From the NCBI RefSeq assembly GCF_013256425.1, contig NZ_CP053904.1:3100001-3164000 (forward strand): a stretch of 64,000 bases of DNA, written 5' to 3'. This document shows positions 1-10,229 of the stretch, in pieces; within the stretch, counting starts at the first letter, position 1, and the number at the start of each line of letters is the position of its first letter. The notes under the pieces are model-generated. The model saw only the letters and a program-made list of their open reading frames with translations, had not been told where the DNA came from and did no database searches. The position numbers were made by a program, and so were the translations under genes. This DNA is from Hymenobacter sp. BRD67 (GTDB taxonomy: Bacteria > Bacteroidota > Bacteroidia > Cytophagales > Hymenobacteraceae).

Positions 1-2211
1 TTCCAGGTAAAGCTGTATGAAACCACCAACCAGGTTGACTTTGTGTATAATAAGCCCACCGCGGGTACTGGTGCGCCCAACGCCAAATACGTAGCTGTAG
101 GCCTGAAGGGCTCAAGCAGCGCGGTAGGTCAGGATGTGCTGGCTACCAAAAGCTCTTCTGCTGCCTGGGGCACTACTACTTTCTTTTCGGGGCCGTATCA
201 GCCTGCTTCGGCCGCTAACGCACACAACGTGCGGCAAACATACCTGGCTGATGCGGGCCGGACTTACCGCTTTGTGTCGGTACCGGCGCTTGATGCCGCA
301 GTAAGTGCTATTTATACGCTTGGCAAAATTGCCACGCCCACTGCATTGCCGCAAGCCATTCAGGCAGTAATATCCAACAAAGGGGCTCAGCCGCTGACCA
401 ACGTTACCGTGGCGCTGAACGTGACGGGGGCCAATACTTTAACCGACACCCAGACAATTGCTTCGCTGGCGCCCAACGCTTCTAGTGTAGTAACATTTGC
501 GGCGTATCCCAGCACGCTAACAGTAGGCACCAACAATATTGTGGTAACGGCCACTGCTACGGGCGATGGCAACCCAGCTAATAATACCTCGACGTACACG
601 CAGTTGGTCACTCCCAACCGACTGTCGTATATCGACCAGGGTAATGGTAACCCATCCTTCGACTACTATTTCGATGTCGATAATACTACCAACGGTGGAG
701 TAATCACCACCAAGCAAACGGTAACGAAGGACATCAGCCTGACTGATGCCGTTATTACGTTCAACCCCACTACACAGACGGGCATCACCTATAAAGTGCT
801 CGTTTACGATGCTACGGGCGCAAGTGGCGCTCCGGGCAACATTCTGTTTACCTCACCTGTTCAGACCCGCACCACCACGGGTGGCCCCGTTTCGGTTAGC
901 CTTGGCAACCTGCAGGTCGCAGCCGGTTCTTTTTACGTAGGAGTTCAGGAGAACAGTGCTGGTGGCGCTGGGGTGCTAGCGCAGAAGGAAGACCCGTTGC
1001 GGCCTGGAACGTTTCTTATCTCTTTCAGCGGCGCGGCGCCCTGGTACGACCTCAGCCAGTACAACCTGCCACTTCGCTTCGCTATTGAAGTTGGGCTGGG
1101 TGCCGCGCCCACTTGCGCCCCGCCCACTGCCCTTACTGCTACCAACGTCACAGCTACTACGGCCGCTATAAACTTGACCGCTGCCACTAATAATACTGGC
1201 TATCAACTAGTATATGGCCCTACCGGCTTTAACCCTTATAGCGCGGGCACTACGGTTACGGCTACTATTCTTCCTTTTACCCTGACGGGCCTCACGTCGG
1301 CTACCACCTACCAGGTATATGCCCGAAGCAACTGCACAGCGGGCGGTACCAGTTTGTTTAGTGCGCCGGTAGCATTCACTACATCTTGCGACCCCAACCC
1401 TGTTGTCTCGACTTTCCCATATAACCAGAATTTCGATACAATTCTTTCGGGCCAGTCCCTACCCTGCGGTATCACTACCCTCGACGCCAACAACGACGGC
1501 ACGACCTGGCGCATCTCGACCGAGAACCCTTACTCGGGCACCAATGATATGCGCTACAATGGTATTCCGCTCAATAACGTAGCGGCCGACGACTGGTTCT
1601 TCACGCCGGCGCTGGCCCTGGCTCCGGCCAGCAGCAGCACCCGCTACCAGGTGGCGTTCCGCTACCGCACTTCGGGCGTGGGTACCACGCCGACGGGCAC
1701 CGAAAGCCTGGAGGTTAAATCGGGCACGGCCGCAACAGTTGCCGGCCAGACCAACCTGCTCTTTACCAATAATGCCATCACCAACACGACGTACGCGCTG
1801 GCTAACGGCTCCTCAACTCCGGTAGTGGCCTTACTGCCCGCTGGCACCAGCACGCAGTACGTGGGCTTCCACATCAAGAGCGCGGCCAACCAGGGCAACC
1901 TCTACATCGACGACGTGAGCGTAACGGCCGTAACCGTAACTGCTACTACCTCGGAAGCGCTGCTCAAAGCCACAACGGTATTCCCCAACCCTTCCAATGG
2001 CGTGTTTGCGCTCGACATTCACGGCGCCAACGCCAAGGGTAGCCTCGGTGTGCAGGTAAGCAACACGCTCGGCCAGGTAGTATATACGGGCTCGGCCCGC
2101 GACAACTACAGCAACAAGCTCGACCTGAGCAACCTGGCTCCCGGCCTCTATAACCTGCAGCTCCGCAACGGCGACGATACGCTGACCCGGCAGATTGCTA
2201 TCGTGAAATAA
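1..2211 (+). CDS. T9SS-sorted secreted adhesin-like protein, 5' partial
   Basis: The reading frame is open to the left edge, so 736 residues of a longer protein are visible and the first GTG at base 43 is not the start. In order I see a short stretch typical of beta-sandwich secreted proteins, a CARDB/Ig-like domain (about residues 118-197), a middle beta-rich region, a fibronectin type III-like domain (about 370-463), a jelly-roll domain resembling the cleaved-adhesin/MAM type (about 472-640, with the DDWFFTPAL motif), and a C-terminal sorting domain from about 659 beginning VFPNPSNG and ending in a basic IVK. Such C-terminal domains direct export through the type IX system and surface attachment. 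Ligand and true start are unknown. A strong terminator follows directly. Confidence 0.85.
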   Translation, partial: FQVKLYETTNQVDFVYNKPTAGTGAPNAKYVAVGLKGSSSAVGQDVLATKSSSAAWGTTTFFSGPYQPASAANAHNVRQTYLADAGRTYRFVSVPALDAAVSAIYTLGKIATPTALPQAIQAVISNKGAQPLTNVTVALNVTGANTLTDTQTIASLAPNASSVVTFAAYPSTLTVGTNNIVVTATATGDGNPANNTSTYTQLVTPNRLSYIDQGNGNPSFDYYFDVDNTTNGGVITTKQTVTKDISLTDAVITFNPTTQTGITYKVLVYDATGASGAPGNILFTSPVQTRTTTGGPVSVSLGNLQVAAGSFYVGVQENSAGGAGVLAQKEDPLRPGTFLISFSGAAPWYDLSQYNLPLRFAIEVGLGAAPTCAPPTALTATNVTATTAAINLTAATNNTGYQLVYGPTGFNPYSAGTTVTATILPFTLTGLTSATTYQVYARSNCTAGGTSLFSAPVAFTTSCDPNPVVSTFPYNQNFDTILSGQSLPCGITTLDANNDGTTWRISTENPYSGTNDMRYNGIPLNNVAADDWFFTPALALAPASSSTRYQVAFRYRTSGVGTTPTGTESLEVKSGTAATVAGQTNLLFTNNAITNTTYALANGSSTPVVALLPAGTSTQYVGFHIKSAANQGNLYIDDVSVTAVTVTATTSEALLKATTVFPNPSNGVFALDIHGANAKGSLGVQVSNTLGQVVYTGSARDNYSNKLDLSNLAPGLYNLQLRNGDDTLTRQIAIVK

Positions 2212-2235
2212 GCTCGCACCTCTGCGATTCCTAAC

Positions 2236-2267
2236 AAAAAGGCCACCCCGCTGGGGTGGCCTTTTTT
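2236..2267 (+). terminator. Rho-independent terminator
   Basis: A 9-bp perfect stem (GGCCACCCC / GGGGTGGCC) with a 3-base loop, flanked by A5 on the left and T6 on the right, starts 25 bases after the adhesin stop codon. Confidence 0.9.
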
Positions 2268-2313
2268 GCGAGCCCGGCCGGACCCTTGTACGCAGCTCTA
2301 TTTGCTGTTAGTC

Positions 2314-2388
2314 AAGCGGTTTAGGAAGTCGAGTTGGGCGGTATCCCCGGCGGGCAGCCTGCTTTAGTCGTGACTTCCTAAACTGCTT
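2314..2388. repeat. Inverted repeat, 17-bp arms with one G-T mismatch
   Basis: Arms at 2314-2330 (AAGCGGTTTAGGAAGTC) and 2372-2388 (GACTTCCTAAACTGCTT) are separated by 41 bases. The arms pair except for one wobble position. No gene overlaps it. It could be a small MITE, a structured RNA or a fragment of an insertion sequence end. Confidence 0.6.
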
Positions 2389-2605
2389 TAATATTGTAAA
2401 TTAATATATTTATAATTCGCATTTTGAGACACATGCAGAACCGAGTGGCACTCCACTCTACAGTTGGCTTGGTGGCTGGGCGGGCCTGCCAGGAAGCATG
2501 GCCCCATACCCGGAATTTATTAGCTTATACAGGTCGGCAACCCTGCGGAACGCCAGCCAGTAAAGCTCACTTAGAGCGGAGTACGAACTGCGGTACAGGA
2601 CAGTA

Positions 2606-2688
2606 TAGAGACGCCTCTTTGCGTCTCGTCGTTGTTTAAACCGCGCAGCTATAGTCGTTCAATGCCGAGACGCAAAGAGGCGTCTCTA
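2606..2688. repeat. Inverted repeat, 23-bp perfect arms
   Basis: Arms at 2606-2628 and 2666-2688 are exact reverse complements. Each arm is also an imperfect palindrome (GAGACGC ... GCGTCTC), so the element can form either one long hairpin or two small ones. The rest of 2268-2740 holds no gene that I can support; a 71-codon open frame at 2424-2639 has no family features. Confidence 0.75.
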
Positions 2689-2740
2689 CCTCGTATACCC
2701 TGACTTAGAAACTGCGCTAAAAGCACCGCTATTTGCACGT

Positions 2741-2786
2741 ATCTCACAAAAAAGGCGCTCTGGTTAGAACGCCTTTTTTGTGAGAT
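2741..2786. terminator. Bidirectional terminator downstream of ccmF
   Basis: Perfect 17-bp stem (ATCTCACAAAAAAGGCG at 2741-2757 with its complement at 2770-2786) with a 12-base loop. Read on the minus strand it follows the ccmF stop codon by 15 bases and supplies the U-tract. Confidence 0.85.
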
Positions 2787-2801
2787 ATAAACCAAAGCTG
2801 G

Positions 2802-5386
2802 CTAGCTGGCCAGCACCTGCGGCCGGGCTGCGCCGGGCCGGCCGGCGGGCTCAGCGGCGGGCACGGCGCGAGCACTCCGGCGCTGACGCATACTCAACAC
2901 TAGGCCGAAGCCCATGAGCAGCGTACCGCCCCAAAGCAGGTTGATAAAGGGCTTTTCGGTGGCCTTCAGAATAATATAGTCTTTGCCGGTAGTGCTGATG
3001 GCAAAGGTAAATTTGCCCTTAACGGGGTCAATCTGGTCGAGGGTGAGGCGCAGGCCCAGGTCTTCGATAATCTCGGGCACGCGGCCCACCTGGCGGTCGC
3101 GCAGCAAGAATATAGGGTGCGCATGATATTGCCGTCCCTTTTCACCCGTGATAATCATGTCGGCCTGCAAGGCAATGTCGCCGGTTTGCAGCTTAATGCC
3201 GGGCACCTCATGCGCCTGCTCGATGGCGCGGAACACGGCGAAGTAGTCGTTCAAGAACAGTGTATCGCCCACGCTGAGCTCGTGCGGAATGGCCGGGCTC
3301 CACGGAATCTCCTTGCGCGGGTCGGGCACGGAGGAAATGTGCGAGTAGATATCGTGGTCCCAGAAGCGCTGCAGGGCGGGCGAGGCGAGCAGGCCACCCA
3401 TCTCCTCGTTTACCTGGGCGCGGGGATAGAGCGTAAATTTCTGCCCGGTCTTCTTGTCGTTGTAATCGACGCGGTAGTAAGTATTTTCGGGGCGAATCGT
3501 GAGCGTATCACCCGTGTGGTAAAACGTTTTGTCGCCCTGCTTTATTTCGCCCCGCGCCACGGCCTTATACTCGTCGTCGGTGCGGTACAGCAGCTGGGTG
3601 TTTACGTAGTCGGGCACGCCGGGCACGTCGAGGTACTGGCCGGTGTAGGTCACATCGTAGCCATTCATCAGGCCGGTTTCGTTGCGCCACAGCAGCACGT
3701 TGTTTTCGTTGTCCTGGTCGTTCATCTCACGCGAGATGAGCTTGCCACTCATGTTGCGCGAAATCACGTTGGAGTAACCCGCTGAAGCCAGAATACCAAG
3801 CAGCATCAGGGCAATGCCCAGGTGGGCAACGGCCCCGCCCGAAAGCGTAACCCCACGGCGCCACAGCCCGAAGAGCGTGCCGGCATTGGTCATGATGCCA
3901 AACAGGCCCGCCAGCAGCAGCACCACGTACGGCGCCGACATGGTATGACCGAAATAGCGCGTCAGCAGCACCACCAGCGCCGTGGTGAGCAGCGCCAGCA
4001 TGGTCGGCGTAGCCAGGGCATTGATAACCGACTCCTTGGTGTTGCGCCACCACAGCACCTGCGCCACGCCCGAGAGCAGGCCAATCAGCACGCCGGCCCA
4101 CAGCTGAATGCGGGTGTAGTGCTGAATCTGGTCGGCGGGCAAAGCCAGGTTTGACTTAATGCCGATAAAGCCCAGAAAGGCATTATAAACCGGGATGCTG
4201 GTAGTAGCCACCACCTGGAAGGCAGCCAGGCAGAGGACCGTAGCTCCCAGAAACACCCACAGCTCGGGGCTATAGGCCGTCAGCTCTTTCTCCGAAACCG
4301 GGATGCTCTTCCAGCGGGCGGCCAGCAAAGCAATGGCCCCACCGTAAAGAATGCCAAGTAGATAATAAGCTGACCCGACAGGCCCAGGTCGGTAAAGGAG
4401 TGTACCGAGGCATTGCCCAGCACGCCGCTGCGCGTCAGGAACGTAGCGTAGAGAATGAGTACGAACGTGGCTATTACCAGCGTATAAGCGGTGCGCAGGC
4501 CAATGCGCCGCCGCTGCCACAGCACCATTCCGTGCAAAGCGGCGATAAGCACGAGCCACGGAATATAGACGGCATTTTCCACGGGGTCCCAGTTCCAGAA
4601 GCCGCCGAAGTTTAGGGTTTCGTAGGCCCAGTAGGCACCCATCATGATACCGATACCCAGCACCGCGCCGCCGAAGGCCGTCCAGGGCAGAGCGGGCTTT
4701 ACCCAGCCTGTCAACTCCTTTTTCCAGAGGCCGGCAATAGCAAAGGCAAATGGCACCAGCGTGAGCGCAAAGCCCAGAAACAGCGTGGGCGGGTGAATCA
4801 CCATCCAGTAGTTCTGGAGCAAGGGGTTGAGGCCCGAGCCGTCTTTAGGCACGAAGTTGGGGTTGATTTTCCAGACCGGCAGGTCTACCATAAAGTCGCG
4901 CAGCAGGATAAACGGCGACGAGCCGATTTTTACGCCCCCCACCACTACGCCCAGAATCATGCTTACCAGGAAGGCCTGCACCGTGGCGAACACAGCCAGC
5001 ACCGGTGCTTCCCACTGACGGTTGAATTTCATAATACCCAGGCCCAGTACTACATGCCAGAATATCCAGAGCAGAAAGCTTCCCTCCTGCCCTTCCCAGA
5101 AGCAGGAAATCATGAAGTGTACCGGCAGGTGGTTGCTGGAGTGCGACCAGGCGTAGTAGTACTCGTAGCGGTGCGTGTAGATGATGGTAAAAAGGCAGGC
5201 AACCACCGCCAGCACGGCCGCGCCGTGCACAAAAAAAGCACCGCGCGCCAGCCGCAGCCAGCTGCCCTCGGGCTGGCCCAGGGCCCGGCCCCGCGCCGCC
5301 TGAAAGTAGCCATAAGCGGCTACTGCCGCTGCCACGAACGCCAGAATTACACTGGCCTGACCAAGATTTCCAAGTACTAAATTCAC
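2802..5386 (-). CDS. ccmF: Cytochrome c haem lyase subunit CcmF
   Basis: CcmF belongs to the inner-membrane machinery that ligates haem to apocytochrome c on the periplasmic side. The protein is multi-spanning and carries the haem-handling WWD-type motif (FWNWDPVENA, around residue 260) preceded by the conserved HPP segment (MVIHPPTLFLGFAL). A long periplasmic domain precedes a last membrane helix, as in the family. Frame is lost at the CCCC run 4337-4340; one extra C restores 861 residues, a normal length. Without it two overlapping open frames result. I chose the GTG at 5386 because a TAnnTTTG box lies at 5406-5413, downstream of the more distal ATG at 5455. The gene is separated from ccmBCDE by two regulators. 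Confidence 0.9.
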
Positions 5387-5405
5387 GGGCAAGCTGTTTT
5401 TTCTA

Positions 5406-5413
5406 CAAAGGTA
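5406..5413 (-). promoter_or_regulatory. Candidate -7 box for ccmF
   Basis: The minus strand reads TACCTTTG, matching the Bacteroidota -7 consensus TAnnTTTG, 19 bases before the GTG start. A palindrome (CCGCCC-AAA-GGGCGG, 5413-5427) sits just upstream. No convincing -33 TTG was found. Confidence 0.45.
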
Positions 5414-5499
5414 CCGCCCAAAGGGCGGGGCGGGCCGCGGCGACCAGTGTGGCAACGACCAACCGACCAGCTTTTTTGTTTACCTTCAACACTGGTTGA

Positions 5500-8303
5500 T
5501 TGCTACACCTTCTATCTGCTCCTGGTTCCTTGACCTCTCCTACGCCCACCCTGCCACCCGCTGCGCCTCATGACTTTGCTGACCTGGAGCTGGAATTGCG
5601 CCAGGCCCGCGCCGAGGCGGCTACCGCCCGCCAACAGCTTGCAGCCCTTACCGACTCGCTGAGCGAGGGGCTTCTGCTAATTGGAGCCGATGGGTACGTA
5701 CTGCTTATTAATGACCAGTTTTGCCGCCTCATCGGCTTGCAGCTGCCGGCGGCGCAGTGGCTGGGAATAAAAGCCTTAAAGCTGGCAGGTCAGGTACGCG
5801 AGTGCGTGGCCGACCCCGTGGCCTATGACGAAGAAATAACGCAGGAACTAAGTGAAACCCGGCGTAGCGGCCCGCTACTGCTGCGCGATGGCCGTACCCT
5901 GGAGCGCGAGTCGCACCGCGTGAACCTAGGCGATACGAGCGGCTGGCTGCTGAGCTACCGTGATGTGACCCAGCACCGCCAGATGGAAGGCGAGCGCGAT
6001 GCGCAGCGCCGATTCTACGAAACCATTCTGGATGAGGTGCCGGTCGAGATTGCTGTGCTCGACGAGCAGCGCCGCTATGTGTATGTCAATCCGCAGGCCG
6101 TGCCCGATGCTGAGCACCGCGCCTGGCTGCCCGGCCGCACGCTTCGGGAATACTGCGCCCGCTATGGGTTTCCGATGGCCCTGGCCGAATACCGCGACCG
6201 CATGTTTGAGCAGGCCGAGGCCAGCACGGAGCCGGTCGACTGGGATGACTGCACCCCGGTACCCGGCGGCGAAGTGCACCACCAGCGGCAGTTTAAGCTG
6301 CTGTCGGGGCCGGGAAGGGCCTGCCCTACATGCTGGGAAGCGGCCTCGATGTAACGGCCCGCGTGCAGGCCGAGGAGCGCAGCCAGCGCAGCGAGGCGGC
6401 CCGCCGTGAGCAGCAGGAATTTATTCAGCAGGTGCTCGACACCAGCCCTAACCCGATATATGTGCGCGATTCGGCTGGCCAGGTAGTATTTGGCAACCGG
6501 GCATTGTTTAAGCTTGATGAGCACCATCCTCAGCTGCCTAATGAGGAGCTACGCAACATAAAAGCGCAGGAAGCTGCGCAGTATGCCGCCGTGGATGCTC
6601 AGGTGCTGGCTACTGGCCGCGAAGTGAGCGCCGAAGAGCCATCAACCTCCCCAACTGGCGAGCTGCGCTGGTTTTATTCTATCAAGCGCCCGCTGGTGCG
6701 CCCCGATGGCACGGTGCAGGTGCTGGGCGTGAGCACCGATATCACGGCGCTGAAAGCTGCTCAGCTGGCCGCCGAAGAATCGGCTAAGGCTCGTGAAAAC
6801 TTTCTGGCCAATATGAGCCACGAGATTCGCACCCCCATGAACGGCGTGCTGGGCATGGCCGCCCTGCTGGCTAAAACCCGCCTTAGCCCGCAGCAGCAGG
6901 AGTTTGTCCGCACTATTCGCAGCTCGGGCGCCCATTTGCTGGGAGTGCTCAACGACGTGCTCGATGTATCTAAAATCCACTCGGGCAAGCTGGAGATGGA
7001 GCACGTGGCGTTTCATCTGCACGAGTCGATGCAGCAGGCCGTGGCCACGCTCACCCTCCAGGCCCAGGAAAAAGGGCTGACGTTCGGCTTCAAGCCCTTT
7101 GCCAGCGACGAAGTGCCCTGGGTACTAAGCGACCCGTTTCGCCTCAATCAGATTCTGCTCAACCTGCTTTCCAACGCCATCAAGTTCACTACCAGCGGCA
7201 GCGTGTGGCTACGCAGCTTTCTGGTGGGCGAAACCGACGAAGAGCTGCTGGTGCGGTTTACGGTGCAGGACTCCGGCATCGGCATCAGCGAGGAAGCGCT
7301 GGAGCGCATTTTTGAGAGCTTTACGCAGGCCTATGCCGATACCACCCGGCGCTATGGCGGCACGGGCCTGGGGCTTACCATCAGTCGGGCGCTGGTAACG
7401 CAGCTGGGGGGCGAGCTCCAGGTAACCAGCAAGCTGGGCCAGGGCAGCACCTTTTCGTTTACCCTGCCGCTACGCAAAACCGAAGAGCCGGCCCCGGTTA
7501 TCGTAGGAGCCTTCGATACCGGGCAACTGCGCGGCATTCGGGTGCTGCTGGCCGAAGACAACCCCATCAACCGTACCGTAGCCCGCCTGCACCTGGTGCA
7601 GTGGGGCGTGGAGGTAGACGAAGCCGAAGATGGACTGATTGCCCTGCAAAAGCTCCAGGACCAGCTGTACGATGTGGTGCTGATGGATATCCAAATGCCT
7701 GGCATGAGCGGTATAGAGGTAACGCAACGCCTGCGCCTGCTGCCCGACCAAGCCCGGGCCGCCCTGCCCGTGCTGGCACTTACGGCCAACGTGTTTCGGA
7801 GCGATAACGAAAAATACCTGGCCGCCGGGATGGACGACTACCTGGCCAAGCCCTTTACCGAAGAAGACTTGTATGCCAAGCTGGTAGCCTTGCTGAGCCG
7901 GCCGCAATCTGAGCCGGTGCCGGACGGGCTGCCTGCCTACAGCCTTGCCCGCCTGCGCGAAGAGGTAAAAGGCAATGCCACCTTCGTAGCGGCGATGGTC
8001 AACTCTTTTCTGACGCACATGCCCTCCAGCCTGCAAAAGGTGCGGGCGGCGGCCGAAGCCCACGACTGGTTACAGGTAGCGGAGCTGGTGCACCACATCA
8101 AACCTAATATTCTTACCCTCGATATCGAAGGTGCCCGGGCGGTGCTACCCATCCTGGAACCCGCGCCGGCGCTGTTTCCAACCCCCGACGCGCCCGCCCG
8201 CCAGGTGGCCGTGGCGCAGCTGCTGGCCGCTATCGAAGCCGTATTGCTGGAGCTGCCGGGCGAGCTTACCCAGCCGGCCGGGCAACAAGCGGCGCGACGC
8301 TAG
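5500..8303 (+). CDS. Hybrid sensor histidine kinase (PAS-PAS-PAS-HisKA-HATPase-REC-HPt)
   Basis: A 934-residue cytoplasmic sensor kinase with no evident membrane segment. An N-terminal coiled coil (about 25-50) is followed by three PAS-like domains (about 45-150, 165-275, 305-420). The dimerisation helix carries the phospho-accepting His441 in NMSHEIRTPMNG. The ATPase domain shows an N box (NAIKFT), DSGIGI and GGTGLGL. A receiver domain has AEDN, Asp730 (VLMDIQMP) and Lys in YLAKPF. A C-terminal HPt-like domain has HHIKP (likely His865). One base is missing at the GGGG run 6306-6309 between the second and third PAS domains; adding a G joins the frames. The stop overlaps the stop of the convergent LytTR regulator, its probable output partner. 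The signal is unknown. Confidence 0.88.
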
Positions 8304-9081
8304 ATGCCGCGCAGCCGCTTGAAAAAGCCCTCCTGGTAAGCTTTAGCCACGGGTACCTCATGGCCGCCGGGCAGCTGCAGCTGATTGTCTTCTACTGCTT
8401 CGATGAGCTCGGTGTTTACCATGTAGGAGCGGTGCACGCGCACGAAGTGCGCGAACGGCAGACGCTCTTCAAAGGTCTTGAGTGTAGCATACACAATGTG
8501 CTTATGCTTGAGCGTTACGAGCACCGAATACATCGACATGGCTTCGATGTACAGCACATCATCAAAATTGACGCGGGTGAGGCGGTTATTTATCTTTAAA
8601 AACAAGGCATTGCCATCGGCTCCGAACATGGCCTCGCCCAGCTCTTCGGGGCGTGGGCTGTGCGCTCACTCCGGATACGGTCTACCGTCCGGATAAAGCG
8701 GGCATAGTCGAGCGGCTTTACCAGGTAATCGGACACGCGCAGCTCGAAGGCATCAACAGCGTAGTCGCGGTGGGAGGTTACGAGGACCACCGCCGGGGTA
8801 GGCTCGGGCAGAATGCGTACCAGGTCGAGGCCGGTAAGCTCGGGCATACTAATATCAAGCAGCAGTATATCGGCAGTTCCCCCATTGCGGAAATAATTCA
8901 GACAGGTTACGCCGTCGGCAAAAGAGCCAGCGAGCACAAGCCCATCGGTAATACTTACGTAATGCTCCAGCATAAGCCGGTTCATTTCATTGTCATCAAC
9001 TACAACGCAGGCCAGCTGGGGTAAAGCAGCCGCAGTAGAAGTGCCGATAGAGTTCATCAGAGGAGCAAAAGAAGTAGGCAC
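8300..9081 (-). CDS. LytTR-family response regulator
   Basis: 260 residues after correction. The N-terminal receiver has the acidic pair (VVVDDNE), the phosphorylation Asp in ILLLDISMP, the Ser/Thr in LVTSHRDYAV and the Lys in YLVKPL. The C-terminal LytTR DNA-binding domain contains typical segments (VLYIEAMSMYSVLVT, FVRVHRSYMVN). Frame is lost at the GGGG run 8648-8651 in the linker; one extra G restores it. The start could also be the ATG at 9057. The gene faces the hybrid kinase and their stop codons overlap by three bases, which suggests a kinase-regulator pair in spite of the opposite strands. Targets are unknown; ccmE lies upstream on the same strand. Confidence 0.85.
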
Positions 9082-9410
9082 AGTAAGAGCAGCGCAGAAG
9101 CTAGGTCAGCAAGTTAAGCCAGAAGCGGGTAGTCGCCCGCCAACCGGCCTGCTGGCTACCCTTTAGCAGCCAGCAGGTCAAGGTACTAGCGCTACCTATC
9201 TTCGAGCCTAAAGCTAATAACCTTACTGGCTGCTTTCTGTTGGCCGCTTCGCTACGCTTATCGTGCTTTGACAGATAGGCCATGTAAAATATATTATATT
9301 ATTTCATGTACTGATTCGTAAAAAAATAGCGCTTGGGGCCCACGCCAAAACGACAGCCTTGGGCTGCACTGGCCGGGCCGGCCTGCTGCCAAGCAGGCTA
9401 TTAGCTCCGC
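9082..9410. other. Intergenic region without a supported gene
   Basis: The region contains the upstream sequence of the LytTR regulator and the 3' flank of ccmE. A 10-bp hairpin (CCTGCTGGCT 9148-9157 with AGCCAGCAGG 9168-9177) could lie in the regulator's leader. A weaker 7-bp hairpin at 9381-9398 follows ccmE but lacks a T-tract. Open frames here have no family features. Confidence 0.6.
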
Positions 9411-9851
9411 TTAATTATTCATGGCCGTGGCGGGCGGACCAGTTTTGCCCAGGTCTTTCTCCACATATTTGCTGGGGCACTTGGTCAGAATCTGGTCGGC
9501 CTCAAAAACGCCGTCTTTCATGGCTCCTACAATTACCACCTGCTCCGACTTGTCGAGGTCCTGCGGCTTCGGATTACGGTACACCACGCGCTGCGCTACA
9601 TGCAGCGTATCTACCATAGTGAAGGCGAAGTAGTTTGGGTTAGCTACGGGGTCATATTCCAGGCCTATCGGGCGCTTATCGGCATCGCGGGGCAGGGTGC
9701 CCACTACGTGCACCTTCGCCGAGTTGCCAGCGGCCGCCTGCTGGCGGGCGATAGTAAACGTCGAATACGTACTGGCATCCGACATAGTACTGATGATAAT
9801 ACCTACCGCGGCCGCGATAACCACTAAAACGAAAATGTGCGACTTCTTCAT
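9411..9851 (-). CDS. ccmE: Periplasmic haem chaperone CcmE, cysteine variant
   Basis: CcmE receives haem at the outer face of the inner membrane and passes it to the CcmF lyase. This 146-residue protein has one N-terminal membrane anchor (about residues 5-21) and then an OB-fold type beta domain (VHVVGTLP, VVIVGAMKDGVFEADQIL). The haem-binding site of the classical family is a histidine in an HxxxY motif; here the equivalent segment reads CPSKY, with Cys125 and Tyr129, matching the CxxxY type known from some other lineages. It is last in the order ccmB-ccmC-ccmD-ccmE on the minus strand, 129 bases after ccmD. Confidence 0.9.
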   Translation of the reverse strand: MKKSHIFVLVVIAAAVGIIISTMSDASTYSTFTIARQQAAAGNSAKVHVVGTLPRDADKRPIGLEYDPVANPNYFAFTMVDTLHVAQRVVYRNPKPQDLDKSEQVVIVGAMKDGVFEADQILTKCPSKYVEKDLGKTGPPATAMNN

Positions 9852-9980
9852 GCGGGTAAATGTGAAAATGTGCAGAATAGAAAAATAAGCGTAATATAGA
9901 AAGGTGCTCCTTAAAAGCTTGCTACGTGGTTAATGAGTAACATTTCCCACATTTTCAAATTCCATATATCCCCCATTTTA

Positions 9981-10229
9981 TCAGCGGCCCTCTACCTCGC
10001 GCTCCAGGCGAGTCACTTTGCGGTCGAGGCGCACCAGATACAGCAGCAGGCCGCTTAAAATGATGACAATAACCAGCACGACCACGTAGATTTTGCCGCT
10101 CTGGCGCAGGGCATCGGCCATCTCGGGCTGGTCGGCCGCCACGGCGCCGGCTTGAGCCAGGACCGGGCCAGCGAGCAGCAGCAAGGGCAGCAGCCAGGCC
10201 AGCGACCGGCTAAGCAAGTTGTTTTTCAT
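9981..10229 (-). CDS. ccmD: CcmD-like small membrane protein
   Basis: 82 residues with an N-terminal signal-like hydrophobic stretch (about 8-25), a short periplasmic segment, one strong membrane helix (about 47-66, VYVV-type) and a basic/acidic cytoplasmic tail (LDRKVTRLEREVEGR). CcmD proteins are small, poorly conserved membrane proteins that help the CcmABC complex release holo-CcmE. The name rests mainly on size, topology and position: its start overlaps the ccmC stop by 20 bases, indicating translational coupling. Confidence 0.7.
   Translation of the reverse strand: MKNNLLSRSLAWLLPLLLLAGPVLAQAGAVAADQPEMADALRQSGKIYVVVLVIVIILSGLLLYLVRLDRKVTRLEREVEGR

Noticed and set aside
2424..2639. 71-codon open frame in the intergenic repeat region
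   Set aside because: No start context, no recognisable features and it overlaps the left arm of an inverted repeat.
4280..4559. Two overlapping genes or a programmed frameshift in ccmF
   Set aside because: CcmF is normally a single chain, the overlap is in the middle of a membrane helix, and the same kind of one-base loss in G/C runs occurs in many unrelated genes here.
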